Origin: 2-01-FULL-41-21 sp038065335 | GTDB lineage: Bacteria > Patescibacteriota > Minisyncoccia > 2-02-FULL-40-12 > GWA2-44-9 | Direction: 5' to 3' | Length of the DNA: 18,600 nucleotides | NCBI GenBank assembly: GCA_038065335.1 | Contig: JBBTRD010000001.1 | Location: 1-18,600, forward strand | Part shown: positions 1 through 6,082 of the stretch, piece after piece | Layout: each line of letters begins with the position of its first letter | Position numbering within the stretch: position 1 is the first letter of the stretch | Translations under genes and position numbers: made by a program | Notes under the pieces: generated by a model | The model's database searches: none | Told to the model about the DNA's origin: nothing | Seen by the model: the letters and a program-made list of their open reading frames with translations, nothing else

Positions 1-2084
1 TGTGTCGCCACGTTTGCCGGCACGGGTTCGTAGTGATCGAATTCCATGGTGTAGTTGCCTCGACCTTCGGTTAACGAACGAAGAGAAGTGGAGTAACCGA
101 ACATTGAAGAAAGCGGGACGCGAGCGTCGATAACCTTTAGACTCAAGGTTGAACGATCAACGATATTTATAATCTGACCACGACGGGAAGCCAAGTCACC
201 CGTCGTCTCCCCCATCGATTTTTCAGGAATAATAACTTCCACCTTCATAATTGGTTCAAGCAAGACCGGCTTGGCCCGTTTGGAAGCTTCCTGCAAAGCC
301 GTTGAACCGGCCATCTTGAACGCAATTTCGGATGAGTCAACTTCGTGGTAAGAACCGTCATAAAGCGTAACTTTTATATCCACCAACGGAAATCCGGCCA
401 CAACACCGCGCTCCATGGCTTCTTGAACACCCTTCTCTGCCGGTTTAATAAATTCTTCGGGAATAGCGCCACCTTTGATAGCATCAACAAATTCATAGCC
501 AGCCCCACGTTCGAGTGGTTCCACGCGCAACCAGACGTGGCCATACTGACCCCGACCGCCGGATTGTTTAATGTATTTACCTTCGGCTTGAGCTTCTTGA
601 GTAATGGTTTCTTTGTAAGCCACTTGCGGACGACCGACATTGGCTTCGACGGCAAACTCTCGGCGCATCCGATCAACAAGCACGTCTAAATGTAACTCGC
701 CCATGCCAGAGATGATAGTCTCGCCGGTTTCGATATCGGTCCGAATACGAAAAGTTGGGTCTTCATCAGAAAGCTTACGCAAGGCCATACCCATTTTTTC
801 TTGATCGGCTTTAGTCTTTGGTTCAATACGCAGGGAAATAACGGGTTCGGGCGCGATAATACCCAAAAGCGTGACTGGATGTGCGGGATCACAAAGAGTG
901 TCGCCAGTTTTAGTTGCTTTTAAACCAACCGCCGCCGCGATTCCACCGGCGTCTATTTCTTTGATTTCTTCGCGCTCATTAGCGTGGAGACGAACAATTC
1001 GGCCGATGCGTTCCTGCTGGCCGGTGCGGGTATTCAAAACATAGGAACCGGCTTGTAAAACACCAGAATAAACACGAAAGAACGTCAGCTGACCAACATA
1101 AGGATCGGTGGCCACTTTGAAAGCCAAGGCTCGAAACGGAGCACTGTCTGATGGCTCGGCAATAACATCTTCTCCTTTTTCATCTTTACCAATGGTCGGC
1201 GGGACATCTACCGGTGACGGTAAGTAATAGGCGACGGCATCAAGAATAAGCTGAACGCCTTTATTTTTCAACGCCGAACCGCAGAAGACGGGATATATTT
1301 TGCCAGCAATAACTGCCAAACGAAGAATTGATTTAAGTTTTTCGACAGGAATTTCTTTGCCTTCCAAATATTGACTCATGGCCTCATCGTCGTTCTCGAC
1401 AATTTTTTCTATTAAAATAGCGCGTTCTTTGTCGGCTTCAGCCTTTAACTCGGCCGGAATTTCACTTCGGACAATCCTTTCGCCCTTGGCTCCCTCAAAC
1501 TGAACAAATTCCATCTCGAGCAAATCAACCACGCCCGTAAACTTATCTTCGTGGCCGTCTGGAATTTGCATTTTCACCGCGTTGGGAGTGAGTCGTTCAA
1601 GGATTGATTGATAAGAACGTTCAAACGACGCACCCAACCGATCAAGTTTATTAATAAAACAAATACGAGGCACATTGTAGTCGTCGGCGTAACGCCAGTT
1701 GGTTTCGGATTGGGGTTCCACACCGGCGACACCGTCAAAAACAACTACCGCACCGTCAAGCACGCGCATCGAGCGCTTTACCTCAATCGTAAAATCAATA
1801 TGTCCGGGCGTGTCAATCAGATTGATTTTAATCTTCTCTTTAGTGTCGTCGTTGGCCTTGGTGGGAGTCCAGAATGTCGTCGTTGCGGCGGCCGTAATGG
1901 TAATGCCACGTTCGCGTTCCTGTTCCATCCAATCCATAATCGTGTCCCCCTCATGGACTTCACCAATCTTGTGACTGACGCCTGTATAAAACAAGATGCG
2001 CTCGGAAACAGTAGTTTTTCCAGCGTCAATGTGAGCGATAACGCCTATATTTCTAACTTTTTCGATTGGATATTCGCGGGCCAT
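1..2084 (-). CDS. fusA: Elongation factor G (3' end cut by the window edge)
   Basis: GTPase that drives ribosomal translocation and, with RRF, ribosome recycling in the cytoplasm. 694 codons are present; bacterial EF-G is about 690-705 aa, so only the last few residues are missing. Visible motifs: the P-loop region AHIDAGKTT near residue 20, the switch I/II region with DTPGH, and the guanine-specificity motif NKLD; further on, the domain IV/V sequence SGMGELHLDVLVDRMRRE and a C-terminus reading PVPANVAT. The start ATG at 2084 gives the usual N-terminus MAREYPIEKVRNIG. No SD precedes it. It is the last gene of rpsL-rpsG-fusA, separated from rpsG by a 208-bp structured gap. A weak -10 (TATTAA, 2091-2096) lies 6 nt before the ATG with TTGTTA at 2114-2119, so a separate leaderless promoter is possible but weakly supported. 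Confidence 0.97.
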   Translation of the reverse strand, partial: MAREYPIEKVRNIGVIAHIDAGKTTVSERILFYTGVSHKIGEVHEGDTIMDWMEQERERGITITAAATTTFWTPTKANDDTKEKIKINLIDTPGHIDFTIEVKRSMRVLDGAVVVFDGVAGVEPQSETNWRYADDYNVPRICFINKLDRLGASFERSYQSILERLTPNAVKMQIPDGHEDKFTGVVDLLEMEFVQFEGAKGERIVRSEIPAELKAEADKERAILIEKIVENDDEAMSQYLEGKEIPVEKLKSILRLAVIAGKIYPVFCGSALKNKGVQLILDAVAYYLPSPVDVPPTIGKDEKGEDVIAEPSDSAPFRALAFKVATDPYVGQLTFFRVYSGVLQAGSYVLNTRTGQQERIGRIVRLHANEREEIKEIDAGGIAAAVGLKATKTGDTLCDPAHPVTLLGIIAPEPVISLRIEPKTKADQEKMGMALRKLSDEDPTFRIRTDIETGETIISGMGELHLDVLVDRMRREFAVEANVGRPQVAYKETITQEAQAEGKYIKQSGGRGQYGHVWLRVEPLERGAGYEFVDAIKGGAIPEEFIKPAEKGVQEAMERGVVAGFPLVDIKVTLYDGSYHEVDSSEIAFKMAGSTALQEASKRAKPVLLEPIMKVEVIIPEKSMGETTGDLASRRGQIINIVDRSTLSLKVIDARVPLSSMFGYSTSLRSLTEGRGNYTMEFDHYEPVPANVAT

Positions 2085-2292
2085 GATTATTTAATAATAT
2101 TTTCTACTTCTTTTAACAAATTGCTTGCGTTGGTTAATAACGAAGCTGGCTTGGACAAGTCCGAGGCAATCGTGAGCATTCGACTGAGCCATACTCTAGC
2201 TATGGCGAAGGAGAAGCAGAGCGATTAACGAAGGAATTGGACAAGAGCGTACTGCCTAAAGCCGCGAAGCGGCTGGCAGAGCGGCCAGCAAG
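2085..2292. other. Gene-free, hairpin-rich spacer between rpsG and fusA
   Basis: No credible ORF, although str operons are usually tightly packed here. The spacer holds several small inverted repeats: GCCATA/TATGGC around the loop CTCTAGC (about 2188-2206), AGCCGC-GAA-GCGGCT (about 2260-2275), and CTGGC/GCCAG just beside it, which competes with the previous stem. The words TTGGACAAGTCC and TTGGACAAGAGC recur about 90 bp apart. It could be an mRNA processing or regulatory region, or a decayed palindromic repeat. Confidence 0.4.
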
Positions 2293-2769
2293 TTATTTAT
2301 TGCCCCACGCGAAATGAGCGAAAGCTTTATTAGCATCGGCCATGCGATGCATATCGAGTTTTTTCTTGACGGCGTTGCCCGTATTATTGAAAGCATTGAG
2401 CAACTCTTCGGCAAATTTTTCTTCCATGGGTTTACCTTTGGCATTACGAGCCGCCTCCACCAACCAACGGACCGCCAGTGCATTCTTGCGTTCGGGTCGG
2501 ACTTCAATAGGCACTTGATAATTGGCACCACCAATGCGGCGGGATTTCAATTCCATATTTGGCGAGGCATTCGTAATCGCTGTTTCTAAAAGTTCCAGTG
2601 GCGGTTTTTTCGCTTTTTCTCCCGCAATCTCAAGAGCCTTGTAAACAATCCGGGTGGCATGGGATTTATGACCGGAATACATAATCCGATTGATGATTTT
2701 AGCCACAACCAAACTCTGATACTGGAGATCCGGTTCAACGTGAGTTTTGTGTTTAATTGGTCTGCGCAT
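2293..2769 (-). CDS. rpsG: 30S ribosomal protein S7
   Basis: Primary 16S rRNA binding protein that nucleates assembly of the 30S head and contacts the E-site tRNA. 158 aa, close to the usual 156. The N-terminus MRRPIKHKTHVEPDLQYQS is followed by typical S7 blocks: IINRIMYSGHKSHATRIVY, the NASPNMELKSRRIGGANYQV segment (S7 family 'P.vEvrsrRvGGatyQVP'), and RWLVEAARNAKGKPM. It lies between rpsL and fusA, as expected for the str operon. No SD is seen before the ATG; instead a palindromic AT-rich spacer (2775-2840) sits directly upstream. Confidence 0.98.
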   Translation of the reverse strand: MRRPIKHKTHVEPDLQYQSLVVAKIINRIMYSGHKSHATRIVYKALEIAGEKAKKPPLELLETAITNASPNMELKSRRIGGANYQVPIEVRPERKNALAVRWLVEAARNAKGKPMEEKFAEELLNAFNNTGNAVKKKLDMHRMADANKAFAHFAWGNK

Positions 2770-2774
2770 TGCTT

Positions 2775-2840
2775 AGAAATTAGGAATTAGGTTTTAGGAA
2801 TTAGATTTTTCTATCACCTATTTCCTAGCTCCTATAACCT
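2775..2840. repeat. AT-rich palindromic spacer built of AGGAATTAG units
   Basis: Fills the rpsL-rpsG gap. The left arm repeats the words AATTAGG and TAGGAATTAG; the right arm carries CTATTTCCTAGCTCCTATAACCT in pieces that are the approximate reverse complement (AGGTTTTAGGAATTAG against AGGTTATAGGAGCTAG, 13 of 16 matching). It would form an imperfect RNA hairpin just before the rpsG start codon. Similar in design to the spacer at 14025-14111. Confidence 0.6.
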
Positions 2841-2846
2841 TTGGGG

Positions 2847-3257
2847 TTACTTGCCCTTTTTGGCTCCATATTTACTTCTTTGCTGTTTTCTTCCTTCGAC
2901 GGCGCCGGCATCTAAAACGCCGCGAACAATGTGATAACGAACGCCTGGCAAGTCTTTGACTCGACCACCCCGAATAACCACGACCGAGTGTTCTTGTAAA
3001 TTATGACCAATGCCGGGAATATAGGCGGTTACTTCGTTACCGTTGGTCAAGCGGATGCGGGCAATCTTACGCAAAGCCGAGTTTGGTTTCTTCGGAGTCA
3101 TGGTGCGAACCTGAATACAAACTCCGCGTTTGAACGATGACGGATAATAAACCGGACGATTCTTTTTCGTGTTCATGCCGAACGTCAAAGCCGGCGATTT
3201 AGTTTTCGCTCGAGTGATTTTGCGAGGTTTTTTAAGAAGTTGGTTAAATGTCGGCAT
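2847..3257 (-). CDS. rpsL: 30S ribosomal protein S12
   Basis: Decoding-centre protein that monitors codon-anticodon pairing. 136 aa, with the invariant blocks TPKKPNSALRK, GHNLQEHSVV and GGRVKDLPGVRYHIVRG. The lysines whose mutation gives streptomycin resistance (in KKPNS and GRVKDLPG) are wild-type. Between the early PAL and KRGVC there are 13 more residues than in the E. coli-type protein, matching the length of the insertion in Bacillus-type S12. First gene of the operon. The start ATG at 3257 has no SD; the gap upstream has a TATAAT at 3318-3323. Confidence 0.98.
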   Translation of the reverse strand: MPTFNQLLKKPRKITRAKTKSPALTFGMNTKKNRPVYYPSSFKRGVCIQVRTMTPKKPNSALRKIARIRLTNGNEVTAYIPGIGHNLQEHSVVVIRGGRVKDLPGVRYHIVRGVLDAGAVEGRKQQRSKYGAKKGK

Positions 3258-3317
3258 GAATTAAAAAAGATACGCCCAACTCAAATTGTAGTAATGAGTG
3301 TAGTTATAATAGCAAAA

Positions 3318-3346
3318 ATTATATCCTCACGCAAGCCCTATATAAA
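3318..3346 (-). promoter_or_regulatory. Putative promoter of the rpsL-rpsG-fusA operon
   Basis: A perfect TATAAT -10 on the minus strand (3318-3323), with TTTATA (4 of 6 matches to TTGACA) 17 bp upstream at 3341-3346. It sits about 60 bp before the rpsL ATG and just after the upstream gene's terminator-like hairpin. The -35 is weak, and other AT-rich -10 candidates occur nearby. Confidence 0.45.
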
Positions 3347-3350
3347 CGAA

Positions 3351-3372
3351 TGGGCCTACTCACGTAGGCCCA
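3351..3372 (-). terminator. Hairpin overlapping the stop codon of the 84-aa gene
   Basis: Perfect 9-bp inverted repeat TGGGCCTAC / GTAGGCCCA with a 4-nt loop. The stop codon TAG (3356-3358) lies inside the 3' arm, so the stem also encodes the last residues of the protein. The following sequence (TTCGTTTATAT on the minus strand) has only a poor T-run, so termination strength is uncertain. Confidence 0.6.
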
Positions 3373-3610
3373 AGAGGTTTATGACCTCACCCAAGTCGAA
3401 AAGATGTTGTTCAAGTGCTCTGATTTCGGAGCCGTTAGTCGTCAGTGCATCAGGACCCTTGAGATAGTCGAGTCGCTCCTTGACCTCTTTTTCATCCCGA
3501 AGAGGATCTCGTCTCTCACCCAACCAGAGATGGATTATCTGCTTCTTTTGCTCAAACCCGTAATACAACTCTGATCCTTGCGTGATCTGATCTTGTGTCA
3601 GTGGTTTCAT
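3356..3610 (-). CDS. Unrecognised 84-aa protein
   Basis: Not assignable to a family from sequence. The start is fixed at ATG 3610 by a perfect AGGAGG SD with good spacing; an in-frame ATG six codons upstream would place the SD inside the gene. The protein begins MKPLTQDQITQGSELYYGF and is highly charged. It is predicted mostly helical (for example KEVKERLDYLKG, then SEIRALEQHLFDLGEVINLL), with no signal peptide, membrane segment or cysteine. It forms its own short unit: possible promoter at 3629-3657, strong SD, hairpin over the stop. This differs from the largely SD-less housekeeping genes around it but resembles the 156-aa gene at 14644-15114. Confidence 0.75.
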   Translation of the reverse strand: MKPLTQDQITQGSELYYGFEQKKQIIHLWLGERRDPLRDEKEVKERLDYLKGPDALTTNGSEIRALEQHLFDLGEVINLLGLRE

Positions 3611-3628
3611 AAAACCTCCTTGACCCAC

Positions 3629-3657
3629 AAACTACACTTTTAAAAATAAAGAGTCAA
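3629..3657 (-). promoter_or_regulatory. Possible promoter of the 84-aa gene
   Basis: TTGACT (-35, 3652-3657) and TAGTTT (-10, 3629-3634) with a 17-bp spacer. The -35 is good, the -10 poor. It would give a leader of roughly 12-15 nt holding the AGGAGG SD. Confidence 0.35.
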
Positions 3658-3661
3658 GAAC

Positions 3662-4279
3662 CTAAAATTTCAATCCTGTAATCAAGCGGAACAGCCATGG
3701 AATGACGGGGAACAGAATGGGATAAATCAGAATAAGAAATATTATAAAAAGGAAGATACTATACCGATAGAGCCAAGCTTTAAAAGCATGATAACGAGCG
3801 GGCAAAAGAGTCATCAGAACCCAGTGGCCATCCAACGGCGGAATCGGGAACAGATTGAATATGGCGAGAACCAAATTAATCGCCACAATCATAGCAAACA
3901 GTTGGGGAATCAACGTCGCTGGCAAAAAGTCCGGAAAGAATCTCAACATTAAACCAAACACAAGAGCCAGAAATATATTTGAAGCCGGGCCGGCCAGAGC
4001 CACTTTAATGGGGCCGTATTTTTGATCGCGCAGATTTTGGGGATTGTACGGCACGGGCTTGGCATAGCCAAATAAAAACGGGCTTCCGGCGAACAATAAA
4101 AGCAACGGCAGGATAACCGAACCAAAAATATCGATATGCTTAAGCGGGTTCAAACTCAACCGCCCCATTAATCGGGCGGTATCATCCCCTAACGCCTGGG
4201 CCGCAAAACCATGGCTGACTTCATGAATAACCACGGAATAAATAAAAACAATCAGCCCAAATATTGTGAGAATAGTCAT
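3662..4279 (-). CDS. Site-2-protease-like membrane metalloprotease (peptidase M50)
   Basis: Intramembrane zinc protease of the short M50 type, of unknown substrate. From the chosen ATG at 4279 it is 205 aa. The zinc motif HEVSH (HExxH) lies at residues 19-23 inside the first membrane segment, and the third-ligand motif NLFPIPPLDGH is in a later segment. About five or six hydrophobic segments are visible, with AGPASNIFLALVFGL in the middle, as in M50 proteins. No PDZ domain. The reading frame extends to an ATG at 4318, but that codon lies within the divergent promoter, so residue 14 of the longer frame is the better start; there is no clear SD. It is divergent from rpmB. Confidence 0.9.
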   Translation of the reverse strand: MTILTIFGLIVFIYSVVIHEVSHGFAAQALGDDTARLMGRLSLNPLKHIDIFGSVILPLLLLFAGSPFLFGYAKPVPYNPQNLRDQKYGPIKVALAGPASNIFLALVFGLMLRFFPDFLPATLIPQLFAMIVAINLVLAIFNLFPIPPLDGHWVLMTLLPARYHAFKAWLYRYSIFLFIIFLILIYPILFPVIPWLFRLITGLKF

Positions 4280-4284
4280 ATGTA

Positions 4285-4314
4285 TTGTCAGGATAACAAT
4301 TTTAGTATAATATA
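4285..4314. promoter_or_regulatory. Overlapping divergent promoters for rpmB (+) and the M50 protease (-)
   Basis: Plus strand: TTGTCA (4285-4290) and a perfect TATAAT (4306-4311), spacer 15 bp, ending 12 nt before the rpmB ATG, so the rpmB leader would be only about 5 nt. Minus strand: TATTAT (4307-4312) or TATACT (4304-4309) in the same bases, about 25-30 nt before the protease start. The two -10 boxes overlap, so simultaneous use is unlikely. Confidence 0.5.
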
Positions 4315-4323
4315 ACAATCGTT

Positions 4324-4518
4324 ATGACAAGGTGTTCTCAATGCGGGAAAAAACCAACCATGGCCACTACGCGCGTTCTTCTGCGCGGTCATTATAATCC
4401 CACCGTCAAATCCAAGCGCTATGTCAATCTTCAATGGGCCCAAGTTAATGGCAAACGTCTCAAAATCTGCACCGACTGCATCAAGACCCAAGCCAAGCGC
4501 GCCATCGCAGCCGCCTAA
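4324..4518 (+). CDS. rpmB: 50S ribosomal protein L28 with zinc-ribbon cysteines
   Basis: Large-subunit protein. 64 aa, beginning MTRCSQCGKKPTMATTRVLL and containing NPTVKSKRYVNLQW and KRLKICTDCIKTQAK. The C-x-x-C pairs at residues 4-7 and about 49-52 suggest a zinc-binding form, as in many thermophile and CPR L28 proteins; the enteric protein lacks these cysteines. No SD; with the TATAAT at 4306-4311 the mRNA would be nearly leaderless. It is one of only two plus-strand genes and is followed by its own terminator. Confidence 0.93.
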   Translation: MTRCSQCGKKPTMATTRVLLRGHYNPTVKSKRYVNLQWAQVNGKRLKICTDCIKTQAKRAIAAA

Positions 4519-4537
4519 GCTATTTGAAATTATCTTC

Positions 4538-4565
4538 AAAATCCGAGATACTTATCTCGGATTTT
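4538..4565 (+). terminator. rpmB terminator
   Basis: Perfect 12-bp stem AAAATCCGAGAT / ATCTCGGATTTT with loop ACTT, 20 bp after the rpmB stop. The T-run is formed by the end of the stem. Confidence 0.85.
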
Positions 4566-4587
4566 GATTCACACAGTTAAAAATTAC

Positions 4588-4661
4588 CGGGCCATAGTGT
4601 AGCAGTAGCACGAGTCCTCGGGGAGGATTTAGCGGCAGTGCAAATCTGCCTGGTCCGACCA
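4588..4661 (+). tRNA. tRNA-Pro (anticodon GGG), with atypical bases
   Basis: 74-nt cloverleaf with encoded CCA. Acceptor CGGGCCA / TGGTCCG (one G-T pair), with C1-G72 and A73 as in bacterial tRNA-Pro. T8 A9; D stem GTGT/GCAC; D loop AGCAGTA; anticodon stem AGTCC/GGATT; loop TCGGGGA, giving anticodon GGG and G37, both expected for proline; variable loop TAGC (G15-C48 possible); T stem GGCAG/CTGCC; T loop TGCAAAT. Oddities: C instead of the near-universal U33, G instead of pseudouridine at 55, and a short D loop with a single G in the 18/19 region. A strong hairpin follows. The fold is good, but the unusual bases leave some doubt about whether it is functional. Confidence 0.75.
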
Positions 4662-4666
4662 TTAAT

Positions 4667-4695
4667 ACACAAAACCGCCTCTGGCGGTTTTGTGT
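4667..4695. terminator. Bidirectional terminator after tRNA-Pro (+) and the candidate ncRNA (-)
   Basis: Perfect 13-bp stem ACACAAAACCGCC / GGCGGTTTTGTGT with loop TCT. It begins 6 bp after the tRNA CCA end. A T4 stretch ends the GC-rich part of the stem on both strands. Confidence 0.8.
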
Positions 4696-4873
4696 TAGGT
4701 TTGTTCAACCATTCTTTTTTACCCCTAACTAAGTTAAAAGCTTTTGCTAGTTACACAAGTGGGTCTTCGCGAAGTAACTCCTCGGAATCCCGCTAAGCGG
4801 GGCTCACCAGAATTACTTAATTAGAAGTCCCTTAATATTGATTTAGGCAAAGCTTTTACAAAGAAAGAGGCTA
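4667..4873 (-). ncRNA. Candidate structured small RNA (about 200 nt), 6S-like outline
   Basis: There is no ORF here, but there is a promoter (4879-4906), an extended imperfect hairpin (4735-4858) and a terminator (4667-4695), all in minus-strand order. In RNA order: closing stem TAAAAGCTTTGCCTA with TAGCAAAAGCTTTTA; an AT-rich bubble (about 13 and 11 nt); stem GGGACTTC/GAAGACCC with one mismatch; an internal loop; stem AAGTAATTC/GAGTTACTT; a further internal loop; and apical hairpin CCCGC-TTA-GCGGG. A closing stem, central bubble and long distal stem is the architecture of 6S RNA, but I see no diagnostic primary sequence. A decayed palindromic element is the main alternative. Confidence 0.45.
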
Positions 4874-4878
4874 CCCTA

Positions 4879-4906
4879 AATATACTCCCCCCAAATAATC
4901 TGTCAA
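4879..4906 (-). promoter_or_regulatory. Strong-looking promoter pointing into the gene-free hairpin region
   Basis: Perfect -35 TTGACA (4901-4906 on the minus strand) and -10 TATATT (4879-4884, 5 of 6 matches) with a 16-bp spacer. This is among the best promoter matches in the window, and no coding gene lies downstream before the terminator at 4667-4695. It sits just behind the NUDIX stop codon (4929), so it could also be fortuitous. Confidence 0.55.
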
Positions 4907-4928
4907 AGCCCTAGTGCACAACTTGTGG

Positions 4929-5414
4929 CTAGTGGTTTTTCTTCAAAATGTGGCTCACTTCTTTTAATTCATCCCAGATTCCATCAATCAGATCATACTT
5001 TTTCGCTTCAGCGAGTGTCACCCAAGCATAATCAACCAAAGCATCGGCAAGTTTAATTTTTCCACTTTTATATTTAGCCCAAAAGGAGAGCGTCACTACC
5101 GGAAAGCCGTCCGGACGAACAAAAACCAAATCACACAAATATTCGGGTTTTTCAATTTCTAATCCTACTTCTTCTTTAACTTCATTTCTAACCACCCAGT
5201 TGACAACATTATATTTTTGAGGATAGCCGGACTTCGCTTTTTTCATCGGATACTCTCCGAACACAAACTTACCACCAGGGACAGTCCACGTGTTGGGAAA
5301 AGCTTTTTCCCATCCCGCCCGTTTAGCAATCAAAAACTTATTACCCTTAGCAATGATTGCTGTTACTGCGACAAAATGTATTCGCGGATCAAGTTTTGTT
5401 TTTTGAGTAGCCAT
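4929..5414 (-). CDS. NUDIX hydrolase with an insertion inside the NUDIX box
   Basis: Probable nucleoside diphosphate-X hydrolase (house-cleaning or mutT-like); substrate unknown. 161 aa. Residues 12-35 form the first strands (FVAVTAIIAKGNKFLIAKR), then WTVPGGKF. The NUDIX box starts G48-x5-E54 and resumes at residues 77-85 as NEVKEEVGL. The canonical box has 7 residues between E and REUxEExGU; here there are 22, and the usual Arg is Asn (Arg is one residue earlier). The two metal-binding glutamates (81, 82) are kept. The start ATG at 5414 is only 5 nt after a TATAAG -10, so the mRNA is probably leaderless. It lies downstream of comEC-HNH on the same strand with its own promoter. Confidence 0.9.
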   Translation of the reverse strand: MATQKTKLDPRIHFVAVTAIIAKGNKFLIAKRAGWEKAFPNTWTVPGGKFVFGEYPMKKAKSGYPQKYNVVNWVVRNEVKEEVGLEIEKPEYLCDLVFVRPDGFPVVTLSFWAKYKSGKIKLADALVDYAWVTLAEAKKYDLIDGIWDELKEVSHILKKNH

Positions 5415-5419
5415 TTTTT

Positions 5420-5448
5420 CTTATATAATTTTGCCTAGCAAAAGACAA
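5420..5448 (-). promoter_or_regulatory. Leaderless promoter of the NUDIX gene
   Basis: TTGTCT (-35, 5443-5448) and TATAAG (-10, 5420-5425) separated by exactly 17 bp. Only 5 nt lie between the -10 and the ATG, so initiation at the usual distance would start on or beside the A of the start codon. There is no room for an SD. Confidence 0.65.
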
Positions 5449-5458
5449 GTTCTCTCAA

Positions 5459-6082
5459 CTAGTCCCCTGTTGCGCTCCAGCTTTTATACAACTGGCGCAA
5501 AGCGTTTAGATCAGTGGGGCTGATGCTGTTATAGACGGCAATCCAGTTGACGACGATGGCATGCTGGGCGGCCGAGAGACTGATGTCGCCGGCGCAGACT
5601 TTTTGGTGGAGATAATTTTCAACGAGATCTTTTTCTTTGAAACCCGGTTTTGGTTCAGCCGATTCGGGAAACAAATTGGCGATATCATTACTCCCGCCAA
5701 GGGTGAGCGGAATAAAATGGTCGGCTTCGTAGGTACCGAACGGCGGCGGATAAGCAATGCCGTAGGCCTGATAGACTTTTTTCTTTAATGATGTCGAAAC
5801 ACTCCGAACGGTTTTAGTATAGCCGGACACACAGGTCATTTCTTTGGTTACATCGGCAAATATCGCTCCGGGGGTGCAATCTGGATCAGGCAAACTGCCC
5901 CGAACCACACACTGTTGATTTTTAGTCGGGGTTTCGGCCACAAATGGTTCCGCCGCGCTAAACAAAGCCTGTTGGGCAACCACGACCACCGAATCTTGGC
6001 CGGCATAGTATCCGGCCAAACCAGCAATAAGAAAGGCGATTCCCAGCCAGGTTGTTTTAAGATTTCTTTTAATTATTTCCAT
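5459..6082 (-). CDS. Membrane-anchored extracytoplasmic HNH-type nuclease next to comEC
   Basis: 207 aa. A basic N-terminus (KRNLK) and hydrophobic segment at about residues 12-28 give a signal anchor with the rest outside the cell. The catalytic region is at residues 118-140: YEADHFIPLTLGG, then SNDIANLFPE, an HNH/beta-beta-alpha-metal pattern with D121-H122 and N136; H159 (YLHQKVC) is a possible third ligand. This, the upstream CTPG...GYTKTVR block and the terminal NWIAVYN match a widespread, mostly uncharacterised secreted HNH endonuclease family known from many bacteria. Four cysteines (58, 69, 84, 163) could form disulfides outside the membrane. The start overlaps the comEC stop by 14 bp with GAGG upstream, implying translational coupling. 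Nuclease function is family-based; a DNA-uptake role is inferred from context. Confidence 0.85.
   Translation of the reverse strand: MEIIKRNLKTTWLGIAFLIAGLAGYYAGQDSVVVVAQQALFSAAEPFVAETPTKNQQCVVRGSLPDPDCTPGAIFADVTKEMTCVSGYTKTVRSVSTSLKKKVYQAYGIAYPPPFGTYEADHFIPLTLGGSNDIANLFPESAEPKPGFKEKDLVENYLHQKVCAGDISLSAAQHAIVVNWIAVYNSISPTDLNALRQLYKSWSATGD

Noticed and set aside
345..689. 114-aa plus-strand ORF
   Set aside because: Antisense shadow of fusA domains III-V.
1608..2228. 206-aa plus-strand ORF
   Set aside because: Antisense to the 5' part of fusA and the following spacer; composition reflects the reverse frame and no motif is visible.
4630..4652. Anticodon arm of a tRNA-Cys (GCA in TGCAAAT)
   Set aside because: Those bases form the T arm of a better cloverleaf with acceptor CGGGCCA/TGGTCCG and encoded CCA.
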